Source of the DNA: Akkermansia muciniphila
Lineage (GTDB): Bacteria > Verrucomicrobiota > Verrucomicrobiia > Limisphaerales > UBA1100
Length of the DNA stretch: 47,985 nucleotides
Direction of reading: 5' to 3'
Assembly (NCBI GenBank): GCA_945903605.1
Contig: CAMDOH010000012.1
Span: forward strand, 1 to 47,985
A program made the position numbers and the translations under genes. Shown one piece after another: positions 6,808 through 15,779 of this stretch; the first letter of the stretch is position 1, and the number at the start of each line of letters is the position of its first letter. The notes under the pieces are model-generated. The model ran no database searches. It was not told where the DNA came from and saw nothing but the letters and a program-made list of their open reading frames with translations.

Positions 6808-7308
6808 TCAATAATCGTACAGGCCACTGTCGTGGGTGTAACTTTTGCCTCTGCTCGAATTGCCTCCCGCCTCTTCGCCGCCCATGACATCCTTCAGCAA
6901 ATCGCTCATGTCCGCCTCAATCTTTTCAGGATTCTCGCCTGCTTCCATGCGTTTGATGGCGATGTCCATTTCTTTTGGAATCGTACCCGGCGGCAACATA
7001 GCTTTCATCTTTTTCATCATGTGCGCCATGTGCCTTGGATTATTTTCGTCCATATGGGCCATGTCCCGCTCCATCTCGGCCATCGCTTTTCCTATCTTGC
7101 GATCGTCGATGTTGGGCATCGTCGGGCCGTTGTCTTTCACTGAATTGGATTCCGCAGCTCCTTTGATCATCGCAAATGCACTAACCTCTTTCGACAGTCG
7201 CTTGTTGCCGCACTTGGGGCAGACTGGTTTGCTTTTTGTCGCCGCGCCTTTGGAAAGGAAGCTGAATATCTTTCGGCACTTGGAACAGGCAAACTCGTAA
7301 ATTGGCAT
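6808..7308 (-). CDS. FmdB-type zinc-ribbon protein with a Met/His-rich helical tail
   Basis: This 166-residue protein starts at the ATG at 7308; an upstream in-frame extension lacks family resemblance. Residues 1-45 are the classic FmdB putative regulatory zinc ribbon: MPIYEFAC, then C8xxC11 and C30xxC33 around a short hairpin. The remainder is helical and ends in a Gly/Ser-rich tail. Residues 76-104 hold nine Met and three His, enough to suggest soft-metal binding, although extended tails of this kind are also ordinary in FmdB-like proteins. FmdB proteins are small and cytosolic; the name comes from amide/formamide operons and the biochemical role is unsettled. The gene ends a minus-strand pair, 32 bp after the conserved unknown gene at 7341. 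Confidence 0.88.
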   Translation of the reverse strand: MPIYEFACSKCRKIFSFLSKGAATKSKPVCPKCGNKRLSKEVSAFAMIKGAAESNSVKDNGPTMPNIDDRKIGKAMAEMERDMAHMDENNPRHMAHMMKKMKAMLPPGTIPKEMDIAIKRMEAGENPEKIEADMSDLLKDVMGGEEAGGNSSRGKSYTHDSGLYDY

Positions 7309-7340
7309 GGCTGAAGATTGTCCGCCGCCCACTCCTCGCG

Positions 7341-8285
7341 TCAAGAAAGGCTCTTGCGCCACTGCTCATATTCCTTGAGCAGCTCCGCCCTCGGACAAAT
7401 CGGTCTCAACAGCGTTCGCGCGCGAAACCCGTATTCGCGCATCAACTCGATTTTAGGAATCACGAACTGAAAATCCCACGCGGGATTGCTCGTGTTCCGT
7501 TCTAGATCAAATCCGCCACCGCTCGGGGAATGTGCCAGCCGCACACTCTCGGCACGATCCAACATCACCATAAAGACAAGATCGTCGACTCGCCCGTGGA
7601 AATGGGGTTCGGCGAAACGCTGCGGAGAAAAATTCTTGTACAACGCCTCCGCACCCGGTTTCGCGAAGGTCAGTAACTGTTCCTCGCCGTCGCGCAGCAC
7701 CGTACTCTCGTCGTTGTGGCGCTGAGTGCACAATTGTTGCCATGCACGCTCGCCCTTTGCCTGTCCGCCGAGGAAATACATGCTCTTATCCATCGGCCCG
7801 TGAATGTAGCTGGCCCAAAAAACCGTTGCCCAGCCGCGTGGAAAAACATGTTGGTGCGCCTTGCACCGGAATGTCATGTCCACATAATGCGGTGCGCGCA
7901 AAGTAAACCGCGTCCAGCTTTCGAGATGAAATGTAGGCGTGGGCGGTTGATGCAACTCGGCTTCGTGCTCGTTGATTTTCCGGAATGTCATCGGCGCCAC
8001 GCGCGGTTCGAAGAAGATATTTCTGTCGCGGTCATCCTCACCGTTGATGATGTGTTCGAGATTCAACCCAGCGACAGCCGGCACAAAGAGGTTTTTGGGA
8101 CTGGACTTGTGCCGGAGCGACCAGAGTCCGTTGTATCCCGCGCGATGACCTTCATGAGCACTATTATCGCCAATCACGGCCTCCAAATCGCCGAGTTTAA
8201 AAGTCGCGTGGCCCACGGGAATGGAACCATCCTGCCAGACTCCATCCAGCTCTGCACGCGAAATACGGGCGTAGACATCATCCAC
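7341..8285 (-). CDS. Conserved hypothetical protein, probably cytosolic
   Basis: I do not recognise a family for this protein of about 314 residues. It has no signal peptide and no membrane span. It is rich in aromatic and His residues (WTRFTLRAPHYVDMTFRCKAHQH, EPHFHGRVDDL, among others), with a beta-rich pattern suggestive of a jelly-roll or sugar-binding-type fold. That is an impression, not a match. The start is uncertain because no ATG is available. GTG at 8285 is used here; TTG at 8300 or 8315, or GTG at 8345, would lengthen it by up to 20 residues, the last overlapping the divergent SPFH gene that starts at 8329. Compact intergenic space implies a shared divergent promoter. It is followed after 32 bp by the FmdB-type gene. 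Confidence 0.7.
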   Translation of the reverse strand: MDDVYARISRAELDGVWQDGSIPVGHATFKLGDLEAVIGDNSAHEGHRAGYNGLWSLRHKSSPKNLFVPAVAGLNLEHIINGEDDRDRNIFFEPRVAPMTFRKINEHEAELHQPPTPTFHLESWTRFTLRAPHYVDMTFRCKAHQHVFPRGWATVFWASYIHGPMDKSMYFLGGQAKGERAWQQLCTQRHNDESTVLRDGEEQLLTFAKPGAEALYKNFSPQRFAEPHFHGRVDDLVFMVMLDRAESVRLAHSPSGGGFDLERNTSNPAWDFQFVIPKIELMREYGFRARTLLRPICPRAELLKEYEQWRKSLS

Positions 8286-8328
8286 TGATGGTGATATCAA
8301 TTTGATAGCACTCAACCCAACGACATCG

Positions 8329-9306
8329 ATGACAACACAGCCCACTCACAATGATTCCAACTCCGAGCGCCCAGCCAATGCCCGTTCCGGCTGGGGAATG
8401 CTTGCCTTCAATCTCATCCTTCTTTTTGGTGCATGGGCCTTCGTCATTGGTGCCGTACTGGAGAATGAGCCCGCCCTGTTAATTGGCTTTTTTCCGCTTG
8501 AGTTGTTGGCGTTTATTTTTCTCTTCGGACATTTCACACTTCAACCCAATACGGCGCGCGTTCTTGTTTTATTCGGCGAATACAAAGGCACCATTCGCCA
8601 GAGCGGCTTCTATTGGGCCAATCCATTCTATTCCCGCAGTCGTGGCGGCAACACGTTCAACATCACAGTCCAGCAGAAGGGTGCTCATGAAGCGCCAACC
8701 GTTGCCGTCGCGCCCAGCTTCAAGATTTCCCTGCGTGCGCGGAATCTCAATACCGGGACGATCAAGGTGAATGACAAACGTGGCAACCCGGTGGAGATCG
8801 GGGCGGTTGTCGTTTGGCGAGTCAACGACACAGCGCAGGCTTGTTTTGATGTGGATGATTTCGAGAATTACGTGCGCGTCCAAAGTGAATCTGCTGTGCG
8901 ACACGTTGCCAGTGCTTACGCCTACGATCATGGTGAAGTCAATGAGCCGACACTCCGAGCCAGTGGCGAAGTTGTGGCCGAAGCGCTCCGTCATGAATTA
9001 CAGGCACGACTCGACAAAGCCGGAGTGAAAGTCGATGAGGCGCGACTCACCCACCTCGCCTACGCACCGGAAATCGCGCAGGCCATGTTGCGCCGACAAC
9101 AGGCCGAGGCCGTCATTGCGGCGAGACAGATGATCGTTCACGGCGCCGTCAGCATGGTCGACATGGCGCTGAAAGAACTTGCGAGCAAGGAAATCGTCCA
9201 CCTCGATGACGAACGCAAAGCCGCTATGGTGAGCAATCTGCTCGTGGTTCTCTGCGGCGAGACCGAGGCCAAGCCCGTCATCAACACCGGCACGATCTAT
9301 CACTGA
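8329..9306 (+). CDS. SPFH/Band-7 domain membrane protein
   Basis: This is a 325-residue protein from the ATG at 8329; a TTG at 8302 is a weaker start. Two hydrophobic segments at about 24-44 and 48-67 anchor it. The following region (TARVLVLFGEYKGTIRQSGF, then a mature SPFH fold with EIGAVVVWRVNDT and SAVRHVASAYAYD) is typical of the stomatin/prohibitin/flotillin superfamily. A C-terminal helical region (EIAQAMLRRQQAEAVIAARQ) is the usual oligomerisation stalk. Such proteins form large rings in the membrane that organise microdomains and often guard proteases. The next gene, starting two bases after the stop, encodes a ribbon-helix-helix protein, and the two are probably co-translated. Confidence 0.93.
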   Translation: MTTQPTHNDSNSERPANARSGWGMLAFNLILLFGAWAFVIGAVLENEPALLIGFFPLELLAFIFLFGHFTLQPNTARVLVLFGEYKGTIRQSGFYWANPFYSRSRGGNTFNITVQQKGAHEAPTVAVAPSFKISLRARNLNTGTIKVNDKRGNPVEIGAVVVWRVNDTAQACFDVDDFENYVRVQSESAVRHVASAYAYDHGEVNEPTLRASGEVVAEALRHELQARLDKAGVKVDEARLTHLAYAPEIAQAMLRRQQAEAVIAARQMIVHGAVSMVDMALKELASKEIVHLDDERKAAMVSNLLVVLCGETEAKPVINTGTIYH

Positions 9307-9308
9307 GA

Positions 9309-9494
9309 ATGGAGCCGCGAAAACCCGTATTGCTGCGCATTGATTCCAAGCTCTGGAGCGAACTCGAACGCTGGGCCAGCGAAGATTTGCGCAGCCTGAA
9401 TAGCCAGGTTGAATGGTTGTTGCGCGACGCTGTCGAAGCCCGGCGCAAGTCCAAGTCTCGACCTCGTGAGACTGATAAAGATCAATCGCGTTGA
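9309..9494 (+). CDS. Arc/CopG-type ribbon-helix-helix protein
   Basis: This 61-residue protein reads KPVLLRIDSKLWSELERWA for the strand and first helix and LRSLNSQVEWLLRDAVEAR for the second helix, the Arc/MetJ ribbon-helix-helix layout. The tail is basic. The start lies two bases after the SPFH stop, so it belongs to the same transcript. No toxin gene adjoins it, arguing against a standard toxin-antitoxin pair. Such proteins bind DNA as dimers; here it may be a regulator tied to the SPFH protein, or it may simply control its own operon. Confidence 0.82.
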   Translation: MEPRKPVLLRIDSKLWSELERWASEDLRSLNSQVEWLLRDAVEARRKSKSRPRETDKDQSR

Positions 9495-9564
9495 CGCACC
9501 CTCCGTCACCTTTTTCAATTCATGCGCGTCTGGACATTCGACCGAACGCAATTAGAATCAACCC

Positions 9565-10350
9565 ATGACACGCCTCATTTTCTTAACGATCGGATTCGCC
9601 TTTACATTGTCGGCGGCAGAAAAAGTTCTGACGCCTCCGCAACGGATTCAGAATCGCGAATACCAATTCGAAGAGGCCAAGCGCAAAATGTCGTACACCC
9701 TTTTCGTGCCTTCGAAGTACGACAAAGAAAAGAAGACGCCGCTGGTTGTCGCGCTGCACGGACTCGGCAGCAATCCGGCGCAGATAATTCGTTATCCAAA
9801 AATGACGGAGTCGGCCGAGACGAACGGGTTCATCGTGGTTTGTCCGATGGGCTACAATGAACGTGGCGGATACGGCGCGGAGGCTTGGTCAAAGATGTGG
9901 AGGCAACCAGGTGTTGGCGAGCTGAGCGAGAAGGATGTGATGAATGTGCTCGGCATTGTCCGCAAGGAATTCAACATCGATGAGAATCGGATTTATCTCA
10001 TGGGGCACTCGATGGGCGGAGGCGGCACGATGCATCTGGGCATCAAATACCCTAAGATTTGGGCTGCGCTCGCCCCCATCGCTCCCGCTCTTTTCCGTCA
10101 GCCTGATGAATTGGAAAAAGCCAGACACCTGCCGGTGATGATGATCCAAGGTGACAAAGATTTGCTCGTGCCAGTTGCAGGCGTCCGTCCATGGGCGGCA
10201 AAGATGAAAGAGCTGGGGATGACACACGAATACATCGAAGTTAAAGGCGGCGGACACCTCGATGTGGCGTTTGAAAACATCCCGCGCATACTCGATTTCT
10301 TCGCGAAACATTCGCGAAAATCTCCGCCAATCAAATCCGAAACTCCATGA
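9565..10350 (+). CDS. Secreted alpha/beta-hydrolase, LpqC/polyhydroxybutyrate-depolymerase-like esterase
   Basis: This 261-residue protein has a clear signal peptide (residues 1-18, ending SAAEK). The hydrolase core shows LVVALHGLGSNP (oxyanion region), GHSMGGGG with nucleophile S149, IQGDKDLLVPV with a likely catalytic Asp, and GGGHLDV with the catalytic His, in the usual order. Proteins of this shape (feruloyl-esterase and polyhydroxyalkanoate-depolymerase-like) cleave ester bonds in polymers outside the cytoplasm; the actual substrate is not evident. Its stop overlaps the start of the next gene by ATGA, so the two are translationally coupled. It lies 70 bp after the ribbon-helix-helix gene. 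Confidence 0.9.
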   Translation: MTRLIFLTIGFAFTLSAAEKVLTPPQRIQNREYQFEEAKRKMSYTLFVPSKYDKEKKTPLVVALHGLGSNPAQIIRYPKMTESAETNGFIVVCPMGYNERGGYGAEAWSKMWRQPGVGELSEKDVMNVLGIVRKEFNIDENRIYLMGHSMGGGGTMHLGIKYPKIWAALAPIAPALFRQPDELEKARHLPVMMIQGDKDLLVPVAGVRPWAAKMKELGMTHEYIEVKGGGHLDVAFENIPRILDFFAKHSRKSPPIKSETP

Positions 10351-10853
10351 AACTCGCACTGGCTCTCGCTGTCTTTGTCGCGTTGACACTCTCTGCCGAT
10401 GAAGTCGATTCGCCTGTCAGAATTCATCGGCAGGCGATGTTTGTTTCCGAGAGCGACGTGACGCAAACGGCGATTGTTTGCCGGACTCACTCCAAATTGC
10501 AGCTCGCGCTCGGTCGGGATTTTGACGCCGTTTCGAAACAGATGAAACTGGACAAGGTGGATTTTGAAAAACACTGCATCGTCGTCATTCACTCCGGAAA
10601 CGGCAACGCATTCGGAGTGAGCTTGTCACTCGACAAAGTGGAGCTCGCGGCCGAATCCAAATCCGCAACCATTCACTGGACTCACAAAGGCTATTTTGGC
10701 GGCGCAGCGCCACCGAATCAGATGGGCAACCCCACGCTCGTAGCCGTGTTGGATCGATACGATGGGAGAATCCAGTTCCAGCGCAACATCTGGCAATGGC
10801 CGAAAAACACTCCGTTTCCGCCATCCGCACCGAGAACTCGCCAGCGACGATAA
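10347..10853 (+). CDS. Small exported protein of unknown function
   Basis: This 168-residue protein has a signal peptide (about residues 1-17, ending TLSADE). Residues 70-140 read as alternating strands (KHCIVVIHSGNGNAFGVSL, then SATIHWTHKGY) reminiscent of the PrcB C-terminal protease-stability domain, but I would not insist on this. The C-terminus is basic. The ATG overlaps the stop of the upstream esterase (ATGA), which argues for joint expression and export. It converges on the cytochrome gene at 10873 with a 10-bp palindrome (CGGAATTCCG, 10863-10872) in between. Confidence 0.7.
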   Translation: MKLALALAVFVALTLSADEVDSPVRIHRQAMFVSESDVTQTAIVCRTHSKLQLALGRDFDAVSKQMKLDKVDFEKHCIVVIHSGNGNAFGVSLSLDKVELAAESKSATIHWTHKGYFGGAAPPNQMGNPTLVAVLDRYDGRIQFQRNIWQWPKNTPFPPSAPRTRQRR

Positions 10854-10872
10854 AATCCGTTTCGGAATTCCG

Positions 10873-11289
10873 CTAGCGAATCACAGCCGCTTTGGGTGGT
10901 GCGGGTTTGTGCACCGAGTGGCAGCCCTTGCAATTGACCGCCGCCTGATATTTCGCGACGCCATCTGCAGCGCCCGATTGGAGCGCCTCAGTGGCCGCAA
11001 GCAAAGCAGCCGCCTTTTCTTTCCAGCTTGCTGCGTCGCCTTTCACGGGCTTGTCGGATGCCATGTCACGATATGCGGCTACCAACTGGGCGATCTCCTC
11101 TTTCGTCGCCTTGCCTTCGGAAGCTTTTTTGCAAACAGGATCCACATCCTTCGGCGCCTTGTGAAATTTCTGCATCACTTCTTTGGCCGTGAGCTTGGCT
11201 TTGTTTTCGGCGACAGCCGAGGAAACGAGAAGGATGGCGAGGGTGGAGCCGACGATTGCCGCCAGCACGATTTTTACAGATGAGTTCAT
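10873..11289 (-). CDS. Small exported c-type cytochrome
   Basis: The protein has 138 residues from the ATG at 11289; an ATG at 11313 would add eight. Residues 1-27 are a signal peptide. The body is helical, with a single haem site C120-K-G-C-H124 close to the C-terminus, the placement seen in cytochrome c' and related four-helix haem proteins. No distal Met is obvious after the haem motif. It would act in the periplasm as an electron carrier or sensor. It is the last gene of a ten-gene minus-strand run and follows the WD40 gene after 42 bp, the company in which PVC genomes often keep such small cytochromes. Confidence 0.85.
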   Translation of the reverse strand: MNSSVKIVLAAIVGSTLAILLVSSAVAENKAKLTAKEVMQKFHKAPKDVDPVCKKASEGKATKEEIAQLVAAYRDMASDKPVKGDAASWKEKAAALLAATEALQSGAADGVAKYQAAVNCKGCHSVHKPAPPKAAVIR

Positions 11290-11331
11290 TATTTTATTGT
11301 CGCGAGATACCAAACCCGAGAAGGGGAACAG

Positions 11332-12333
11332 TCAAGCGGACAATTCCCAGATGGAAATCTTGTTGTGGCCCACGAGATACAGGCGGTCAGCCGACTCGCT
11401 CGTGACAAATCGGTGGACGTGCATCGGAACGGTATCTTCGCGCAGCGTCTTCCCCGCAACTGTGTCGAAGAAAATCAACGAGCCTTTGGAGTCGCCGCCC
11501 GCTCCCACCAACCAATCGCCCTTCGGATGAAAAGCGAGTTTCGTGATCAGGCCCTTGCATTTGTCTCCCTCCACGAATTTGGTCGATTTCTCAGCGCGCC
11601 AATCAAACAATTCCAGCCGCGCTTTTCCTTCGAGGTGATCAATGTTGCCGACTTTCCCCATCCCGCCGACTGCGAGCACAGAATTGTCCGGCGAAAATGC
11701 CAGTGAACGAATGCCGCCGATGGAATGGATGCGCGCGCGCGGATCCCAAGTGTACATGCCGGTTGATTCCACCGTTTTGATCGGCTTACCACTGGCCAAA
11801 TCCCACACAACGATGTGCCCAACTTTGTCACCGGTGGCCAGAAACGCGCCATCCGTCGAGAAGGCGCAGGCGTAAAGCATCGAATGAAAATGGCTCGGCG
11901 TCATCAGCTCGTGACCGCGCAATTCGTACTTCATTTTGCCGCTGGCCACTTCCCATACGCGGCAAACCATGTCGTCCGCCACGCTGGCGATGAGCTTGCC
12001 ATCCGGCGATGCTTCCACAGCGCGGATCCACTTGTCATGCGCCTTGTGAGTGCGTTCGGCCTTGAGAGTTTTCCGATCGCGCCAAATGAGTTTCCCATCG
12101 TATGCACCCGAAACAACAAACGTTCCGGCGATGGCTACGCCGGTCACATATCCTGAATGACCTTCCAAGGCGACCGGCTCGGCCTTTTCCGCTGCGAGGT
12201 CGACCACGTGCACGCTCGAATCAGAGCTGCCGACGAATAAACGGCCTGTGTCCGGCTCGCGTGCGACGCTCAGCAAAATATCTTTTCGGCTGATTTCTTT
12301 CGCCTGCTTAAATTTGAATGGGTCCGATGGCAT
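11332..12333 (-). CDS. WD40-repeat beta-propeller protein
   Basis: This 333-residue protein, without a signal peptide, consists of about seven WD40-type blades. Examples are LEGHSGYVTGVAIAG with DGKLIWRDR, KAHDKWIRAVEASPDG with CRVWEVASGK, YACAFSTDGAFLATG with IVVWDLASGK, and GIRSLAFSPDNSVLAVGG. It probably serves as a protein-binding platform. It begins 14 bp after the DUF1501 gene at 12348 and precedes the cytochrome gene. WD40 proteins beside DUF1501 and DUF1549/1553 genes are a recurring arrangement in Planctomycetota and Verrucomicrobiota. Because it lacks an export signal while its neighbours have one, either it works in the cytoplasm or it leaves by another route. Confidence 0.92.
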   Translation of the reverse strand: MPSDPFKFKQAKEISRKDILLSVAREPDTGRLFVGSSDSSVHVVDLAAEKAEPVALEGHSGYVTGVAIAGTFVVSGAYDGKLIWRDRKTLKAERTHKAHDKWIRAVEASPDGKLIASVADDMVCRVWEVASGKMKYELRGHELMTPSHFHSMLYACAFSTDGAFLATGDKVGHIVVWDLASGKPIKTVESTGMYTWDPRARIHSIGGIRSLAFSPDNSVLAVGGMGKVGNIDHLEGKARLELFDWRAEKSTKFVEGDKCKGLITKLAFHPKGDWLVGAGGDSKGSLIFFDTVAGKTLREDTVPMHVHRFVTSESADRLYLVGHNKISIWELSA

Positions 12334-12347
12334 AAGTCGTGGGCAGT

Positions 12348-13652
12348 TCAGGCGAGCACTTCTTTGATCGGTTTGATCCCGGGATTCACGAGTGGAATTG
12401 GCCGCGCGCCCACATGATATTCCTTGTCGTGCCGGATTCCAGCAGCTTCCAGGATTGTCGCGAAGATTTCGCCGGCGCCCACTTGTCCTTCGGCAACTTC
12501 TTTGCCGTCCTTGTCGGTTTTGCCGTGAACCACGCCGCGTTTCAGATTACCGCCGAACATCGCCACGCTCCACGCGCTGCCAAAGTGATCTCGGCCGAGG
12601 CTGGAGTTGATCGTCGGTGTGCGACCGAATTCACCCATCGCGACCACCACCACATCGTTCTGCATTCCGCGCTGTTTCAAATCGTCCATCAGCGCGGCCA
12701 TCACGCGATCCAGCTCTGGAACCATCTCCTGATGCGTCTCAAAGTTTTGCCCGTGACTGTCCCACCACGCGCGGGCGACGCGCACAAACGGCACGCCGGC
12801 CTCCACCATCCGCCGCGCCATCATCGCCTGCTGGCCGAACAATGTGGGGCCGTACATCTGTTTGACGCTTTCGGACTCGTGCGAAATATCGAAAAGCTGC
12901 TCACTGCTCATCAAGCCATGGACGCGTGCATACGCATTGGCGTGGCTCTTAGTCGAAGGCAATTCACGCCCAGCGATGAACTGGCGATTCATCAATTCCT
13001 GCAACTCCGCGCGCGAGTGATGATCGGCGTCGCTGATGGAATCAAGCCGCTTCATGTTTGGCGGAGTCATACTTTCGGACAACTTCATTGGATTGAAACG
13101 CGCACCAAGAAAGCCCGAACTCACCCGCGAGAAATCGCGGCCTTCAGCGGCCGTGTAGAGCGAAATATATTCCGGCACTTTGCTATCAGCTCGACCAAGC
13201 TCTTTGCTCAGGATCGCGCCGAGATCGGGGTATTTCACCGTCGGCTCGTCGGCACGGCCGCGCATCATTAGCACGGCTCCGCCGCCATGATCGGCATTGC
13301 GCGAATTGAGAGAGCGGATGACGGCGATATCCTTCATCCGCTTGGCCATTTCCGGCATCAGCTCACAGATGTGCACTCCGGGCACGCTGGTGGGGATTTC
13401 AGCAAAAGGTCCGCCCGTGGGTCTGCCCGGTTTCGGATCCCACGTCTCTAATTGGCTGGCGCCACCGGCGAGCCAGAGAAGAATGACCCGCTTGCCGCTG
13501 GCTTTGAGCGCTCGCGTGAGTCCTTCCTCGGCAAACGTGTGCACGGCACCGCTGGTCCCCAACAACGCCGTCCCCACACCGACGCGGCTTAGGAATGCAC
13601 GCCGAGTGACGCCGTGGTCCGCGGAGCCGCAAAATTGTTTTTTCTCGTTCAT
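12348..13652 (-). CDS. DUF1501 protein with twin-arginine signal
   Basis: This 434-residue protein has TRRAFLSRVGVGTALLG near residue 15, a Tat signal. The core carries the DUF1501 hallmarks: ILLWLAGGASQLETWDPKPG near the mature N-terminus, SLNSRNADHGGG, GEFGRTPTINSS and GRDHFG, resembling the metal-binding layout of sulfatase and phosphatase relatives. DUF1501 proteins are exported, their catalytic role is not established, and they commonly pair with DUF1549/DUF1553 proteins. That partner (13722-15761) lies 69 bp upstream in the same direction, so this is the canonical pair in the window. Confidence 0.93.
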   Translation of the reverse strand: MNEKKQFCGSADHGVTRRAFLSRVGVGTALLGTSGAVHTFAEEGLTRALKASGKRVILLWLAGGASQLETWDPKPGRPTGGPFAEIPTSVPGVHICELMPEMAKRMKDIAVIRSLNSRNADHGGGAVLMMRGRADEPTVKYPDLGAILSKELGRADSKVPEYISLYTAAEGRDFSRVSSGFLGARFNPMKLSESMTPPNMKRLDSISDADHHSRAELQELMNRQFIAGRELPSTKSHANAYARVHGLMSSEQLFDISHESESVKQMYGPTLFGQQAMMARRMVEAGVPFVRVARAWWDSHGQNFETHQEMVPELDRVMAALMDDLKQRGMQNDVVVVAMGEFGRTPTINSSLGRDHFGSAWSVAMFGGNLKRGVVHGKTDKDGKEVAEGQVGAGEIFATILEAAGIRHDKEYHVGARPIPLVNPGIKPIKEVLA

Positions 13653-13721
13653 ACTATTTTCTCAACGGGCGTTGGACGCGCCGATAGCACGGGCTATTTA
13701 TGTTTTTATCGCCACCGTTTG

Positions 13722-15761
13722 TCAGTGGTTAAACCGGAATTCCGCGCCGGACATCAATGACCAGAGGATCTGTTGCAATGCCTCGACAGTGCGTTCCTGT
13801 CGTTTCTCCAAATAAGCTTCGAGCAGTTTGGCTTCGACCGGTTCAACAGGACGAGAAAGCACATTCCACACAACGGCCTCCACTTGTTCGCGCCGGACTT
13901 TCATCGTGGCCAGATGCTTGATGAGACGGCCGCCGCCGTCAGCCAGAAGTTCGCGTTGAATTCGATCGCCATTGCTGAACAACAACGCCTCATCAACCCC
14001 CACCTGAAAGTCATCGCCAGGCCGCTCAAAAAGGCTGCTCATTCCCTGCCCTGTTTTTTCAAGGCGCTCGATCGTCTTTTGTTTTTCTTCCGCAGCGATT
14101 GCCGATTTGAACGACTCGGGATCGGCCGCTGCCAATTGAAGCGACGCACCGAATTGCGCCGGAGTGAGCGCACGCGGAATGGCGGCGGCGAACAGAGCGG
14201 CATCAGGACGAGCTGCAGTTCCCCAACGACTCGACCGAGCATAGGCATCGCTGAGCACAAGTCCACGGATGAGTCGGCGCAAATCGTAGTCGTGTTTGAC
14301 TAAATCCCGGGAAAGCCACTGGAGCAATTCAGGGTGACTGGGTGAGTTTTGTCCGTGCAATTGATCGAGCGGCATCACCAATCCGCGACCGAAGAACCGG
14401 TTCCAAAGTTGATTGGCGATCGCACGCGAGAAGAATCCTTCCTGCCCCGATTTCAATCCCTCTTCAATCAGTTTTGCGCGGCGGCTGAACGAGGGTGCGG
14501 CCAGCGGCTCTTTTTTTGTCTTGGCCTCGTCGATCAACTTTTTCTCCGCCTTCTTCTGTTCCTCGTTCGGCTCGGGCGTTTCCGGCTCGGTGATGGGAGC
14601 ATTGCCGAGAAACATCGGCTTGATTTGGCGCGACTCGCCCTTGTTCGGCTTGTAGCTGATCGTGCCATAATCACGTTCGGCAAGAAAATCGCCATTCTCA
14701 AACGTGCGACTGAAAAACGATTTCATCCCGTAATAATGATCCTGCTTCCACTCGGGAACGAGCGGGTGATCGTGGCATTGGGCACAACTGATGTTCACGC
14801 CGAAGAACCGCGTACTGACATCGACCACGAGCCGGTCCTGATCTTTGATCTTGTCGCGCAGAAAACCGGAAGCCCCATTGGCTTCATCGGTTGCATCCGT
14901 CGCAAGGATGATGTCCTTGAAAACTTGATCCCATCGGCGGTTGGCCTCGACGGTGCGAGCGATGTACTCGTCAAAACCACGGGTGGATTGCCCTCCCTTT
15001 TCACCTTTCTTCCCGGCAACTTTTCCAGTGCCGTCCATCAGCAGCCACGCCAACTCGGTAGTTTGATGCCGCGCGAAACCCGCTGATGCGAGCAGCTCAT
15101 CCACCCGCTTTTCCTTTTTCTTCGGATCGTTCGATGCGAGATAAGATTTCACTTCGTCCACGGTCGGGATGCGCCCGGCTATGTCCAGCGTGATGCGGCG
15201 GATGAATGCAGCATCGGCGACTGGTGGGGCCGATTTCACGCCGGACTTTTTGAGTTTGTCGTTCAGGTAATGATCGACGGCCTGCGCAATCGAACGATCC
15301 GCCGATAGCAAATTCTTCTCGGCAACTTTCTCCCACCACGACGGCCCTTTTGATTTGGCGACATTCGTTCGCGCAATCGGGAAAATCGCGCCGAGCTTCA
15401 CCCACTTCTCAAAATCCGCGATGACAGCCGCCGGAAGTTTTTCTTTGGGTGGCATCGCCAGTTTTTCGTCGCCGTGACCAATCGCCTTGATGAGTCGGCT
15501 CTGGCTGTGATTCTTCAAGTCAATCGCCGGCCCCGTTTCTCCGCCCTTGAGGAGCGCCTCGCGACTTTCGACAGATAGACCGCCCTTGAGTTTGGGGGCC
15601 TGTGCGGAATGGCATTTGTGACATTTCTCGACGAGCACTGGACGGATTTTCTGCTCAAAGAAATTCGTATCGGCCGGTGATGACTGCGCATGTATCGACC
15701 GGTCAAACCCGGTCAACCACACAGTGGCTAAAATCAGAGGGACGGTTTGTTTCAGACTCAT
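13722..15761 (-). CDS. DUF1549/DUF1553 protein with N-terminal cytochrome-type haem domain
   Basis: This 679-residue protein is exported by an N-terminal signal (LILATVWLTGF, cleavage near AQS). Residues about 35-125 form the planctomycete-type cytochrome domain: C47xxC50H51 followed by LKGGLSVESREALLKGG and AMPPKEKLP. DUF1549 follows (FIRRITLDIAGRIPT, then SCAQCHDHPL with a second CxxCH), and the C-terminal half is DUF1553 (FSRAIANQLWNRFFGRG, HPELLQWLSRDL). It is a periplasmic or surface protein of unknown activity, always reported with DUF1501 partners; polymer breakdown is often suggested from context. One DUF1501 gene lies on each side, 18 and 69 bp away. It is the only DUF1549/1553 protein here, against five DUF1501 proteins. 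Confidence 0.95.
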   Translation of the reverse strand: MSLKQTVPLILATVWLTGFDRSIHAQSSPADTNFFEQKIRPVLVEKCHKCHSAQAPKLKGGLSVESREALLKGGETGPAIDLKNHSQSRLIKAIGHGDEKLAMPPKEKLPAAVIADFEKWVKLGAIFPIARTNVAKSKGPSWWEKVAEKNLLSADRSIAQAVDHYLNDKLKKSGVKSAPPVADAAFIRRITLDIAGRIPTVDEVKSYLASNDPKKKEKRVDELLASAGFARHQTTELAWLLMDGTGKVAGKKGEKGGQSTRGFDEYIARTVEANRRWDQVFKDIILATDATDEANGASGFLRDKIKDQDRLVVDVSTRFFGVNISCAQCHDHPLVPEWKQDHYYGMKSFFSRTFENGDFLAERDYGTISYKPNKGESRQIKPMFLGNAPITEPETPEPNEEQKKAEKKLIDEAKTKKEPLAAPSFSRRAKLIEEGLKSGQEGFFSRAIANQLWNRFFGRGLVMPLDQLHGQNSPSHPELLQWLSRDLVKHDYDLRRLIRGLVLSDAYARSSRWGTAARPDAALFAAAIPRALTPAQFGASLQLAAADPESFKSAIAAEEKQKTIERLEKTGQGMSSLFERPGDDFQVGVDEALLFSNGDRIQRELLADGGGRLIKHLATMKVRREQVEAVVWNVLSRPVEPVEAKLLEAYLEKRQERTVEALQQILWSLMSGAEFRFNH

Positions 15762-15779
15762 GATGAGAGGCGTGCCGGA

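Noticed and set aside
10863-10872. 10-bp palindrome CGGAATTCCG between convergent genes
   Set aside because: No loop, so a poor hairpin; too short to distinguish from chance.
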